Of a stretch of DNA of 64,000 nucleotides, positions 1 to 10,125 are shown one piece after another. The stretch spans positions 5,635,246-5,699,245 of the forward strand of contig CM055098.1 in the NCBI GenBank assembly GCA_029204225.1. The letters are read 5' to 3'. The notes below the pieces were generated by a model, which was given only the letters and a program-made list of their open reading frames with translations, did not search any database and was not told the origin of the DNA. The translations under genes were made by a program, and so were the position numbers. The DNA comes from Diphasiastrum complanatum (lineage: Eukaryota; Streptophyta; Lycopodiopsida; Lycopodiales; Lycopodiaceae). The first letter of the stretch is position 1; each line of letters begins with the position of its first letter.

Positions 1-147
1 CTCTTACTGCTTTGTCTGACTGTCTACTCTTCTCGCTTCTACAACCGCAAATAATTAAATTCTTTGTGTTCTCCTGCGTGATCCATTGCGATCCACGCAG
101 TGCACGCACCGAGGAGATTTCTACCACCATCTCTCAGCATGGTATCA
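1..147 (-). repeat. Fragment of copia family A LTR (diverged)
   Basis: The stretch around 80-115 (a cgatccacgcagtgcacgc core) resembles the part of the family A LTR seen at 43840-43880, where 'gatccacgcagtgcattgg' precedes a block of ctctcac sequence. The match is partial and the copy runs off the left edge of the window. It abuts the end of the family B LTR at 148. Called from similarity alone. Confidence 0.35.
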
Positions 148-392
148 TGTCAATAATTAGATAAACAATATCAATCATTCACCATAAGCAATCACCACAA
201 GGAAGAAGAAGAACACACTCATTATCACTATATCACACTGAATATAAAAGTACAATAAACCCTGATAGAAGGAGAGATATAAAACTAGGAGTTGACTAAT
301 AGTCTAGCCTACAACTAATTACGACTGGTAACAGCTAGCAACAATTAAAGTACATCATGAACAATAACATATAAAGTTTATCATTGATTTCT
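148..392 (-). repeat. 3' LTR of copia family B
   Basis: Read on the minus strand this begins TGTTAGAAATC at 392 and ends ATTGACA at 148, so it has TG...CA ends. Its inner part (about 160-250) is the reverse complement of 14215-14329, the LTR that lies just before a PBS at 14330. On its 5' side (minus) it is preceded by a purine tract (GAGGGAGAG) and the end of a copia pol frame, which marks it as a 3' LTR. The central TATATCTCTCC segment corresponds to the place where other copies carry long TA and CT microsatellites. Confidence 0.7.
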
Positions 393-512
393 AACACTCT
401 CCCTCAACAATAAATTACACTCTTCTATTTCTAATAGAGTGCGAAATTTTTCAAATTTACATCTACCTAAGGACTTAGTAAAAATATCTGCCACTTGATT
501 TTTGAATTTACA
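393..512 (-). pseudogene. Copia family B pol, C-terminal end of RNase H
   Basis: The minus frame reads QVADIFTKSLGR followed by FEKFRTLLEIEE, the usual end of Ty1/copia polyproteins just after RNase H. It leads directly into a polypurine stretch and the family B 3' LTR. The frame is cut at about 512, where a plus-strand family A tail begins, so only about 40 codons are left. Too short for the function to survive; it serves to orient the LTR. Confidence 0.65.
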
Positions 513-514
513 AA

Positions 515-835
515 AAATGAAGAAACAAAACGTTTCTATTACCAAAGCTTTGCTAGCTTTCAGCCCTTAGACCTTCATGCTCCAAAAGATCAGGAAGATC
601 ATGCAAGTATCAAGAAGTACAAAAACCCTTAATCCGATACGATGACGTCAGCGGAAGAGTGTTGTCTGACCCACCTCTCTTGTCATCCATGATTAGTTAT
701 AGATTGTTTAGTCTATCTAATCTGGTGTGAGACTTTGAATGTATAAGATATATACAGTAGGAGATAGATACACACAGAATACATACTACTAAATAGAAGT
801 CCGCCTGCGAGCAAGACAAGTTTTGTAAGCAGGAT
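515..835 (+). repeat. Copia family A 3' tail and partial LTR
   Basis: The segment from 515 (aatgaagaaacaaaacg, then ctttgctagctttcagccc) matches the sequence right after the pol stop of the copia A copy at 55800-55850. From about 590 it continues into family A LTR sequence (atcatgcaagtatc... gatgacgtcagc) comparable to 56118-56290. The copy is about 25-30% diverged by eye and stops near the coiled-coil gene at 836. Confidence 0.55.
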
Positions 836-1788
836 CTACAAAGATTCAAGAAGTCCGCTAATAAGCAAGACATTCCTCGTGTGTAGTGGGTTTCTCTCCT
901 TGCCTAACTTTGCAAACAATGTCGATTGTCGCACTGTCGAATCTGGAGAGTGGACATACTCTTGCTGGTACGCTTGTAAAGCCCGGTGGAAATCCACTGA
1001 TATCATCCAACTGTAGGGCTGATGGATGATTGGCCAATTTGGCGTATGGATTGTAATTTTGTCCATAGCCAATATCAAATCTTTCCATTTATTCCTTCTC
1101 GGCATTGGCACATAATAGGGATCTACCCGCAATTGGCGAGGGCTGGCCACATAACTCCTGATTGATTTCGGAGTTTTCTCAAAAACGATAATTCTCCATG
1201 TCGGCTGCTCTCCCAATGTAGGTATTTTGTCCACTTCTTTGCCAGCCTCTATCTCGAAGGTCTTGAACTTAAGGACTCATGCGAATGTTGCTTTAAGAAA
1301 TACTGGATCTGGTCCTCGACGCTGATGGGCCTTCTGAATAGCAGTGTGGTCCTTGATGAGGATGGACCCGCTTGCATTGTCGGTAAAACTGGCGGTTGTT
1401 CTTGTAGTTCTGCAGCTCCCCCCTGGTCCATGCCCGAATCCAGCCCTGTATCCATTGGTACATCCTCTTGGCGCGTAGGGGAGAATTGCTGCATAACCGG
1501 TACGGGGATTTGTGGTCCGGCTTCCAACACTTGAGCGACTGCTTTTTCATAGGCGCTGATGGTTTCTTTAGCCTTTGCCAACTCAGTTGAAGCTGCTCCT
1601 TTGAACCTGTCAAAGCGGCCTTAGAATCCCTGAAGGGCCACTTTGTACGTTTCCACTTTCTTGAACAAATATGCGATCTCCGTCGGAGTGACCGGATGAT
1701 CTGGTATTTGCGTCTGAAGATACGCATCACGCTCAAGGGTGGTCGCATCCAATTCACCTTGGAGACATGTGCGATCCTGCTCCGCCAT
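836..1788 (-). pseudogene. C-terminal part of degenerate coiled-coil protein gene
   Basis: Two minus-strand frames continue the reading of the block at 1789-2955. From 1757 to 1249 the coherent frame contains AYLFKKVETYKVALQ, one in-frame TAG, then AKAKETISAYEKAVAQVLEA and a Pro/Gln/Met-rich stretch (PVPVMQQFSPTRQ, SRTTLLFRRPISVEDQIQYF). From 1234 to 836 a last frame reads WRIIVFEKTPKSIRSYV ... DPYYVPMPRRNKWKDLIL. At least one stop and one frameshift separate the pieces. I recognise no family. The charged helical text suggests a structural or coiled-coil protein of a mobile element, but that is inference. Confidence 0.4.
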
Positions 1789-2955
1789 CTATAGTCGACC
1801 CTTTAGCAGTTGCACTTGTTGCTTTGCATCCTGCATGACCTTGTCCACCTGATCATGTGCGGTTGTCAGAGCATTTTGCAGGGAGCTGATGTATCCTTCC
1901 AGACGATCAGCATGTTGTTGTGCCATCTTCTTTTCAGCTTCAGATTTGTCTTCGTGCTGCTTGGCGATCTTCAATTCTCTATCCACTTGGACAATCTTCT
2001 GGCTGATGAGAGTGTTTTTCGATCCCAGATCTAAAATTCTCTGCTCCATTTCTTTTTTCTTGTCAAGCATAGACTGGATCACTTGCGCAAGGCTTGAGAC
2101 CAAACCGAGAGCATCACCAGAATCTATTGTCATGGAGGTGGCAGCAGCAGGAGGACCTGATAAAACTGTCCTTGGTTGGCGTGAAATAGATGCTGATACT
2201 TCTTCTTCTTCAAAAACATCTTCTTCTTCAAAACCCTCAGGCACGGTGGCGTCGAACCGCTTCAGTGATTTCGCAGCTTGGTCGACCCGAAGTGTGGCTG
2301 GGCTATCTTCAGCTTGAAATTGCTGGCTTGAGTCTTCAACACCGACAGTAGTGTCATGGATTTGTTCGAATCCTCTTCCAGAGGATTGAAGTTCAGAGGG
2401 CGCAGGGCTCTGGGGCATTTCAAAAACTTCAGAGGCCCCAAGGGGATCGGAATCATCGAACATATCCATGAAATACTGCGTGTTTGGTGATATAGCCTCG
2501 GTGTGCGGGGGTGAGGCAGCCTGGGCAGCTGTGATGGGAATGGTAGCCCCAATGGTCACAAACTGTCCTTGTGTGGAAGCAGAGACGAGGGCAGCATCAG
2601 AGGCGGGGGAAATAGGAAGCTCAATGCGAACAACAACAGGGGGTGGAAGCGCAACTGACAATGTATGCCTAGTACGACGGCGTGACGCGGAAGGCGAGTC
2701 AGGAGTGACGATCTCGCTTCGTGGACGACGTCGACTATGTGAACTTTCCAGGTGAGAGACGGCTAGAAGAGACAACAAGAAATCGGCAGCGAACTGATGC
2801 TTAGTATTGCTCTTAATAGCTCGTTGGAGCTCACCAGAAACAGTTTTGAACCAGTTATATGGTTCAAGAGGGGCCTTGGCTATCTTGGTATAGAACTCAA
2901 CTATCCTATGGAGGATCTGTGAAGTGATACGGTCTTTCTTGAGGTTGCCAACCAT
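1789..2955 (-). CDS. Unknown protein with long C-terminal coiled coil (middle block)
   Basis: This is a 388-codon open frame on the minus strand. The first 100 residues are mixed (FYTKIAKAPLEPYNWFKTV, then an RRRPRSE basic patch that could be a nuclear localisation signal). Residues about 100-250 are low-complexity Ser/Pro/Ala and acidic (EGFEEEDVFEEEE). Residues about 285-388 form a convincing coiled coil (KKKEMEQRILDLGSKN ... DKSEAEKKMAQQHADRLEG ... DQVDKVMQDAKQQVQLLKG). The frame also opens upstream of the ATG (QLLNNFL), so the ATG may be internal and a frameshift separates it from the 2963-3634 block. No catalytic motif seen. It could be a gag-like or accessory protein of an element, or a captured host gene. 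Confidence 0.45.
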   Translation of the reverse strand: MVGNLKKDRITSQILHRIVEFYTKIAKAPLEPYNWFKTVSGELQRAIKSNTKHQFAADFLLSLLAVSHLESSHSRRRPRSEIVTPDSPSASRRRTRHTLSVALPPPVVVRIELPISPASDAALVSASTQGQFVTIGATIPITAAQAASPPHTEAISPNTQYFMDMFDDSDPLGASEVFEMPQSPAPSELQSSGRGFEQIHDTTVGVEDSSQQFQAEDSPATLRVDQAAKSLKRFDATVPEGFEEEDVFEEEEVSASISRQPRTVLSGPPAAATSMTIDSGDALGLVSSLAQVIQSMLDKKKEMEQRILDLGSKNTLISQKIVQVDRELKIAKQHEDKSEAEKKMAQQHADRLEGYISSLQNALTTAHDQVDKVMQDAKQQVQLLKGRL

Positions 2956-2962
2956 CAGGAAG

Positions 2963-3634
2963 TTATTCAGTAGCTGGACAGCAGGTGGATGGAAGGCTCA
3001 GTGATGGCATCGAGGAGGTAACCATCATTAGTCCAATGCCAAGATCGTTGGTTAAGTCGATGTAAGGCTTTATGGCTTGTTTGGCTTGCTTATGGTTGGA
3101 TGAGGCTTGTGTTCCAGATGCTATACCTATGGCAACAAGGACGGCCTCGATGACGTGCACCTTGTGTGTTGCTCCCTGAAAGGTGATATAAAATTTGGAT
3201 TTCTCTTCCTTCCACGTACTGAAGGCAAGAGTGATGAAATCCATGTTGATTCTCCCAGAAAAGGCTCTCTCATGAATACCCATTGCGGTAAGCAGAGGCT
3301 TCGCAAGGGTCATCCACTGAGTGACCATGCTTGTGCTAGGAAGTATCATAATGTCCGTCACAGATGGGACATCATGATAGATAGTATAACGCGGAGATTG
3401 GGAAGTATATGTGGAAGACATGATGATCAAAAATGAAAAGTAAGACGTGCGAAAGTATATCAGAAAGCAGTTCAGGAAGTTTGGAAAGCTTTGGTCGCGG
3501 GAAAATTTCGCAAGAGCTTCGCTAGCACAAGTGAGGAATGAATCGAATTCAACCAACTTATAGGTGAATTTGGTGGGTCCATTACACTGAATACTAGTTT
3601 GGTTGGTCAATTTTGAACAAAAATTTGCAGGCAT
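2963..3634 (-). pseudogene. N-terminal block of the same unknown gene
   Basis: This minus frame includes a plausible start at MSSTYTSQSPRYTIYHDV (about residue 71; plus position about 3424), followed by a compact folded-looking region (TQWMTLAKPLLTAMGIHERAF, DFITLAFSTWKEEKSKFYITF, THKVHVIEAVLVAIGIA). The first 70 codons look like read-through of upstream non-coding DNA. The frame ends in a stop at 2963, and the next block resumes in another frame after a few bases, so one frameshift is needed. No domain recognised; position and codon style tie it to 836-2955. Confidence 0.4.
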
Positions 3635-3763
3635 GTACAGTATTGTGAAAATAGACTATAAAAATCTCGAGGAAGATTTCTGGGGATCTGAACCTATCAG
3701 GCGAACATTTTTCAAGGCTGGAGAAGGATGATCCTTCACCCAGGAGGGTCCTTTGCCCAAGCA

Positions 3764-4979
3764 TGTAGCGCAGGCATCACAAAGGGAGCCGGGAACCATG
3801 ACTTAGCTTCCCAGCCTTCAACTCTTGCCATCCAAACCCACTTGACATACAAGTAGCCAACTCGCCAACAACGATCAGACTTAACCAACTTGAAGTTCCG
3901 AAAACCAACATTGAGATCCAACCTGGCGCCATGCCAGATCGGGGGTCCCGATGTGGGTGACTTCCCTCCAAGCAAGCCGCCCGACATACATCAAACTTAA
4001 CCAACTCGAAGCTTCGTTACAAACTAGTAACATCCATTCCAAGCAAGCGGTCTGACTTACATCAGACTTAACCAACTGAAAACTTCATCATGAGCGCTGG
4101 AAGCCAACCTGGCGCCACGCCAGACTGGACAGCCATAAACAGGTAACTTGCACCCAAGCAAGCCATCCAACTTAGCCGACAGGTTAGAGCCCGTTTCCCA
4201 AGAGCTTAACCCATTCACGTTCATGCAAGGAACACTCAGAACCACAAGCCGCGACAGATATGGAAACAACCAGTTCCTGGACCAAATAGTCCCGACAGCA
4301 TACCGTTGGCGCCACGGACCGAATGGTCCCAACGGCATGCCGTTGGCGTCCCGGGATACGACCCTTAGCTATGTGCCAACTTAAAAATTTGGAAGCGGCC
4401 TTACAACTGGCACTTTTACCGAACACTGAAATCCAGAAGGTAATCAGAGTCAGTTTGAGAAAAGTCCCACTTTATTGATAAATCTGAGAAGGTTACATTT
4501 CAAGTGTGTGACCGACCCTAGTCTCCGAGGCGCTAGCATGCCAAGGCGAGAGCCATGACAACATTCCAACAAGGGAGGCTGAGACTTGGTTGGAGCTCGC
4601 CCTAAGTCGCAACCCGCACTCCCCTATAGTATTGGTGTGATTCGGCACCCCCCTCATACCAAGTACTCTACCCAAGCTGGTAAAGCACATTTTTCTCTCT
4701 CTAGGATTTTCTCTTTCTAGAAAGTCATTTTCTCTCTCTAGATTTTATTGATCCCCATGTTTCCTTTAATCATGCCTAGATCGTGTGAGGTGATTGCACA
4801 TCGATCTGAGCTCTTTGGACTCCGCTAGAACCGATCAAAGATTTTTAGCCATAGGAACTTGGCGCCAGCTGGATTCTGGTCACAGTGGCGCCGGGAGCAG
4901 CAGGGGCGCTGCTGGCGCCGGGGACATAGCTGGCACCGATGGCGCCGGAAGTAAAGCTTGTAAAGGTAGCTTTACAACA
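3764..4979 (-). repeat. 3' LTR of non-coding LTR element (LARD-like)
   Basis: This 1.2-kb block (tgtagcgcaggcatc ... agctttacaaca) is repeated almost base for base at 7555-8771. By eye the first 150 bases differ at about 7 places and later parts at fewer, so identity is about 96-98%. Read on the minus strand it begins TGTTGTAAAG and ends GCGCTACA. Its minus-strand 5' side carries a polypurine tract (4980-4993), which marks it as the 3' LTR. Confidence 0.85.
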
Positions 4980-4993
4980 TCCACCCCACCCTT
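4980..4993 (-). promoter_or_regulatory. Polypurine tract of the LARD-like element
   Basis: The minus strand reads AAGGGTGGGGTGGA directly before the TGTTGTAAAG start of the 3' LTR. It is the expected primer site for plus-strand DNA synthesis, and it fixes the element orientation as minus. Confidence 0.75.
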
Positions 4994-6309
4994 ATAAAAT
5001 CCGATGTCCTCATCAGATGTCAGATTAAAGTAAAGGTGTCTCCCAATTAAAATAACTATACATTTAAGCTACTTGGCACAGTACTCAATTTACTGGTCAC
5101 TTTTTATTAACATTGAAGCTGGCACACCACAAGTCGGAGGCTCAGCTCTTTGTACTGAAAGATTACATAACTTGAAAATATATCTTTGTCTGGGAAAAGC
5201 ATAGATTTGATATCGCTTTCGTAAAACCCAAAAATCTTATTAACTGGTGACAGAGGCCTTTCTTTGAAGTGTTTGCCCCTGTCACTTCTGACTTTCGACT
5301 TTGGAACTCCTTTGAGCTCCTGATTTGTCCTTGATGCATTTTGTGTTGAGCTCCCTGAGCTCTAGATTTGTTCAGTTCCGCACAGGTATCAGGGCTCCCT
5401 GAGCCAAAGGATTTATCGTTTGATTGCCCACTTTATGGTTCACTCCTTGCCTTGTTGCTTCTGCACCTTGATTTCTCTCCTTGTCCCAGCCTGATCTTGA
5501 TACTTTTCCATCTTGGCTCTTTAAGGTAGGCAAAGATTGAGTACTCCGCAATGCACCTCTCACTTAGCTTGAAGTAGCTCTTTGAATCAGCCCAAATGTA
5601 ACCATTGACCTCGTGGAAAGCCAAAGGGTCGCACCAGTTTGATCCGCATCCGAACTATCTCTTCGCGTTTGTTTGAAGCACCATGTCCGTCGCGCAAAAC
5701 TTGACTTTCACAATTCCATCACTGGTCAGTTGCCTCACAATCAAAACAAGAAGTGTACATCGAGCTTGGCTTCAAGTAGCTCTCTTTGAATCAGACACAT
5801 GCACCCAGAGTTTGCACTAGTCCGATCTCAACGCGAACTGTCCCTTAGCGTCCGTTCGAAATACCAAGTCTCTCATGCAAGACTCAACTTTCACAGTTCC
5901 TTCATTGATCAGCTGCCTTACACGTAACACAAGCCAGCGTCTTAAATGTTTCCTCATCATTGCTAGTCCAGAGAAAGCCTATAACAAACTTTCCTTTCCA
6001 CAACAAAAACTTGTCAACTTATTAGGTCCAAAGTTCGCCAGTCTCCTCGTGTGAGTATGGCTAGGTCACCTTGAATTTGCCCCCATTTTGATCAACTTTC
6101 ATTCAAAATTTGCCCCAAGAGAGAGGTGTGTGTGATAGTTCCCCTCCACTTATAAAATCAGTTAATCGGACTTAGAGTAGAGTTCTTCGGACAAAAAGCC
6201 TTTCCAACACTTTGCTTCCCATCTGCTAGGATTATGGTTCGATCCAACTTCTTGCCAATCTCTGAAGAGGATCCTAGTCTTTCCCTTTTGAGGAAAAATC
6301 CAACTGATA
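4994..6309. other. Internal non-coding region of LARD-like element, left part
   Basis: No coherent reading frame was found on either strand. The text contains blocks of related sentences (ctcttacttgaagtagctctttgaatcag near 5560 and again near 5770; ttcacagttccttcattgatcagctgcct near 5890), which suggests ancient internal duplications. Nothing else can be supported. Confidence 0.5.
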
Positions 6310-6813
6310 CTGGATATCACCCATGCTCAGTGAGTTTCAGTTCCGAAGGTGGTCGTCCCAAAATGAAGACCAACTGCTCCATAGAAGATCTCCCCTGAAA
6401 TTGCCCTTTCCAACTTTTGACTTCCTGCTTGCGTCTGGTGGGCGTTATCACAAATGAAACTAACCCAAGAAACATGCTAGCCATCCATCCTTTGCAAACA
6501 TTGAGTCGTTTCGTTGCCGTTCACGTGCGAGTACTTGAACTGCAAATCCGCCCCACAGATTCTGGATATCACCCATGCTCAGTGAGTTTCAGTTCCGAAG
6601 GTGGCCATCCCAAAATGAAGACTAACTCCTCGATAGAAGATCTCCCCTGAAATTGCTCTTTCCAACTTTTGACTTCCTGCTTGCGTCTGGTGGGCGTTGT
6701 CGCAAATAAAACTAACTCAAGAAACAGGCTAGCCATCCATCCTTTGCAAACATTGAGTCGTTTCGTTGCCGTTCACGTGCGAGTACTTGAACTACAAATC
6801 CGCCCCACAGATT
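6310..6813. repeat. Two-copy 252-bp tandem duplication inside LARD-like element
   Basis: The unit starting ctggatatcacccatgctcag at 6310 is repeated from 6562, so the period is 252 bp. Both copies run through a 'ttgcgtctggtgggcgtt' region to 'caaatccgccccacagatt'. The two copies differ by about ten substitutions. No frame runs through both. Confidence 0.85.
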
Positions 6814-7540
6814 ATGTAGTCCTCTTTGTTTGATGGTATCAGCCTTCAAAAGAAAAGGTTCCTTCTCAAGCCATCAGCTCCTTGTGTCACAAGTAATCAT
6901 GCAAACCAGGCAAAGCACGAGTACTAAGACTCACCACGAATACATACAAGTAAGACACTCAGGCAGGTTTACTAACAAGTAACAAAGACAAGGTCCCCCT
7001 TTGAGATGGTCATGCCAATGGACCTTTGCCTGGCCACGCCCATACAAATCGATCACGGAATCAGCCCACATAGGACACCCCTCCAACTATCCGTGCTTTT
7101 ACCATTAAGCAGCACATTGCCTCAGTCATGCCCCACCACTTTTTGGTCGATAGCCCTTATAGCTAAACGATCGGCAGCTATCCCGCACCGGCAGCTAACC
7201 ACCCGAATTCGAGCAGCATCTCTGTATCAATGGTTAATCCGTACAGTTCGAATATGTCGCCCCGCACCCCACAAGGTACAGACCGTGCTTTCACCTCCCT
7301 AGGCAGCACTTTGCCTCATCCGTCCTACGTGCAGACAGTGCCAGGCCCGAACCGCGAGAACTGACCGTGCTTACACCTCAAGGGCAGCACCTTGACTCAT
7401 CAAGTCCCCCGTTCTGTCGACCACCCCGACCGTGGACGCACCCGTGCTTACACTGTGGACAGCACCTTGCACAACAGTTGTCTTGATGAACCCCAAACCG
7501 TGGCCATTTCCTAAGATCCGCATAGCTGACCGGCCAGTCG

Positions 7541-7552
7541 GCTCTGATACCA
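7541..7552 (-). promoter_or_regulatory. Primer binding site (tRNA-iMet type) of the LARD-like element
   Basis: The plus strand gctctgatacca is the reverse complement of TGGTATCAGAGC, the classic plant PBS complementary to the 3' end of initiator Met tRNA. It sits two bases inside the 5' LTR that ends at 7555 on the minus strand. Confidence 0.85.
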
Positions 7553-7554
7553 CA

Positions 7555-8771
7555 TGTAGCGCAGGCATCCCAAAGGGAGTCGGGAACCACGACTTAGCTT
7601 CCCAGCCTTCAACTCTTGCCATCCAAATCCACTTGACATACAAGCAGCCAACTCGCCAACAACGATCAGACTTAACAAACTTGAAGTTCCGAAAATCAAC
7701 ATTGAGATCCAACCTGGCGCCATGCCAGATCGGGGGTCCCGATGTGGGTGACTTCCCTCCAAGCAAGCCGCCCGACATACATCAAATTTAACCAGCTCGA
7801 AGCTTCGTTACAAATGAGTAACATCCATTCCAAGCAAGCGGTCTGACTTACATCAGACTTAACCAACTGAAAGCTTCGTCACGAGCGCTGGAAGCCAACC
7901 TGGCGCCACGCCAGACTGGACAGCCATAAACAAGTAACATCCACCCAAGCAAGCCATCCAACTCAGCCGACAGGTTAGAGCCCGTTCCCCAAGAGCTTAA
8001 CCCATTCACGTTCATGCAAGGAACACTCAGAACCACAAGCCGTGACAGATATGGAAACAACCAGTTCCTGGACCAAATGGTCCCGACAGCATACCGCTGG
8101 CGCCACGGACCGAATGGTCCCGACGGCATACCGCTGGCGTCCCAAGATACGACCCTCAGCTATGTGCCAAGTTAAAAATTTTGAAAGCGGCCTTACAACT
8201 GGCGCTTTTACCGAACACTGAAACCCAGAAGGTAATCAGAGTCAGTTTGAGAAAAGTCCCACTTTATTGATAAATCTGAGAAGGTTACATTTCAAGTGTG
8301 TGACCGACCCTAGTCTCCGGGGCGCTAGCATGCCAAGGCGAGAGCCATGACAACATTCCAGCAAGGGAGGCTGAGACTTGGTTGGAGCTCGCCCTGAGTC
8401 GCAACCCGCACTCCCCTATAGTATTGGTGTGATTCGGCACCCCCCTCATACCAAGCACTCTACCCAAGCTGGTAAAGCACATTTTTCTCTCTCTAGGATT
8501 TTCTCTTTCTAGAAAGTCATTTTCTCTCTCTAGATTTTATTGATCCCCATGCTTCCTTTAATCATGCCTAGATCGTGTGAGGTGATTGCACATCGATCTG
8601 AGCTCTCTGGACTCCGCTAGAATCGATCAAAGATTTTCAGCCATAGGAACTTGACGCCAGCTGGATTCTGGTCACAGTGGCGCCGAGAGCAGCAGGGGCG
8701 CTGCTGGCGCCGGGGACATAGCTGGCGCCGATGGCGCCGGAAGTAAAGCCCGTAAAGGTAGCTTTACAACA
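7555..8771 (-). repeat. 5' LTR of the LARD-like element
   Basis: This is the second copy of the 1.2-kb LTR, running (minus) from TGTTGTAAAG at 8771 to CTACA at 7555, next to the PBS. A short-spaced ttttctctctctagg / ttttctctctctaga motif (about 8483-8540) is present in both LTRs and may belong to the U3/R region. That reading is speculation. Confidence 0.85.
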
Positions 8772-9339
8772 CCCAAGTACTGTCATAAATGCATTTCTTC
8801 AAAATATGAACCTATGGCCAATCTTATTTTGAAATTTTAAGACCATCTAGCATGTCAAAGGTTCATAATGAGGGTAAGGTGCTCGACAAAGGTTCCCAAA
8901 ATGGCATATTGCTGATCATTCGCCTAGCTCCAAAAATGGATTTTTTCTGGCCAAGAACATTCGCTCACCTCAAATTAAATAAATCTGGAGTGGATGTACA
9001 TTCCGAGAGCTCAGCAAAGGTTTCTGACACTGTATAGGCAACATCTGACCAAAACAAGAATTTTCTAAGTCATTTTTTTATCAAGAATATTGTTCTTCCT
9101 TTTGCCCATGCTGATGACTTTTCTAACTTTTGCTCATCAGTCTTTTCTCATTTTTATTTTTTTTACTGTCTCTTTCAAAAAAAATCTAAACAATCAAATA
9201 TTGAAAACAACAAATTGAAAAACAAATAATTTAAAAAATACAGCATCTTGACCATAAACCAGTTGAAAAGTCCCACAAAAAGGCCTAAGTCCTTTTATTA
9301 ACTTGTAACTAATCAAATAACTATGTGATCATCGGGTTG
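8772..9339. other. Anonymous AT-rich DNA
   Basis: No gene, LTR end or tandem repeat is evident. The stretch is AT-rich with homopolymer runs (tttttttt near 9160) and separates the LARD-like element from a family A LTR piece. Confidence 0.4.
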
Positions 9340-9665
9340 GACTTACACACGCAGGGTGCCAAATCCCTCTCACTTATTAACTAGGATTAGGGTTGTCTTG
9401 GGATCTGCAAACCCTTCAACATCGTGGGAGAGCGCTGCTTCTCTCACGCCAACGCGATGTGTGGGTCTGTCATACAGCGCACGAAAAGCAAGAGGATCAA
9501 TAGATGATATTGTAGCTATTACACACATATCACTCTTATTTTAGTTTGATCTTGAATGAATTATTGTTTGCCATCGCTTGTGTATCTCATTCACTCATTT
9601 ATCAATTCCGCACACTGGTTCAGTTTGTGTTGAATGCTGAGTTAATCTAAAATGTAGAGGCTACT
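9340..9665 (+). repeat. Copia family A LTR fragment
   Basis: From about 9550 (gatcttgaatgaattattgt ... cactcatttatcaattccgc) this matches the reverse complement of 17900-18005. The upstream part (gagagcgctgcttctctcac, agcaagaggatcaatagatg) corresponds to the family A LTR region at 43790-43880. It is plus-oriented, diverged, and not followed by a recognisable PBS. Confidence 0.55.
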
Positions 9666-9739
9666 TACTTGCTTATGGATACAAGTGTCCTTTGAGGATG
9701 ATTCACTTGATCTCATAAGAAGTTTACACATTCCTTCAA

Positions 9740-10125
9740 CAAATTCGAGTCGTTCCGAAACTTCAAGTCTTAAAAAATTCGAGTCGTCCAAAAAATTCGA
9801 GTCGTCTGAAAATTTGAGTCTATCCAGAAATTCGAGTCTTTTCAAAAATTTGAGTCGTTCCAAAAATTCGAGTCCCAAAAATTCGAGTGGTTTCAAAAAT
9901 TCAAGTTGTTCAAAAAATTTGAGTCATTGGAAAAATTTGAGTCATTGGAAAAATTCGAGTCGTTCGAAAAAAATTGAGTCGTTGGCAAAATTCGATCATT
10001 TGAAAAAATTCGAGTCGTTGAAAAATTCGAGTCATTGGAAAAAATCGAGTCATTGAAAGAATACGATCCTTTGGAAAAATTCAAGTCTTTCCAAAAATTC
10101 GAGTCGTTCCAAAAATTTGAGTGGC
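9740..10125 (+). repeat. Degenerate TTCGAGTCGTTC tandem array
   Basis: About 25 imperfect copies of a 15-18 bp unit of the form AAAATTCGAGTCGTTC follow one another, with drift between cgag, tgag and caag and variable A runs. A frame through it reads as Ser/Asn/Lys repeats and is almost certainly not a protein. The same unit occurs in reverse orientation at 26270-26890. Confidence 0.85.

Larger units (their letters stand above)
3764..8771 (-). mobile_element. Complete non-autonomous LTR retrotransposon without genes (LARD-like)
   Basis: The element has two 1.2-kb LTRs, a PBS (7541-7552), a PPT (4980-4993) and a 2.57-kb internal region. No frame in the internal region resembles gag, protease, integrase or RT, and the longest are under 100 codons. 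This matches the large retrotransposon derivative (LARD) design, which relies on proteins made elsewhere. A CCCAAG hexamer lies next to both outer ends (3756-3761 and 8772-8777), a likely target duplication if each LTR includes two extra bases (see findings). The tRNA-iMet type PBS fits either copia or gypsy parents; the parent is unknown. Confidence 0.8.

Noticed and set aside
1325-1534. Plus-strand frame of 69 codons and similar plus-strand frames at 1889-2755
   Set aside because: They lie opposite the coherent minus-strand coiled-coil gene and have no protein-like features.
9685-10056. Ser/Lys/Asn-rich protein (123 codons)
   Set aside because: It is one reading of a degenerate 15-18 bp array; unit length varies and is not a multiple of three.
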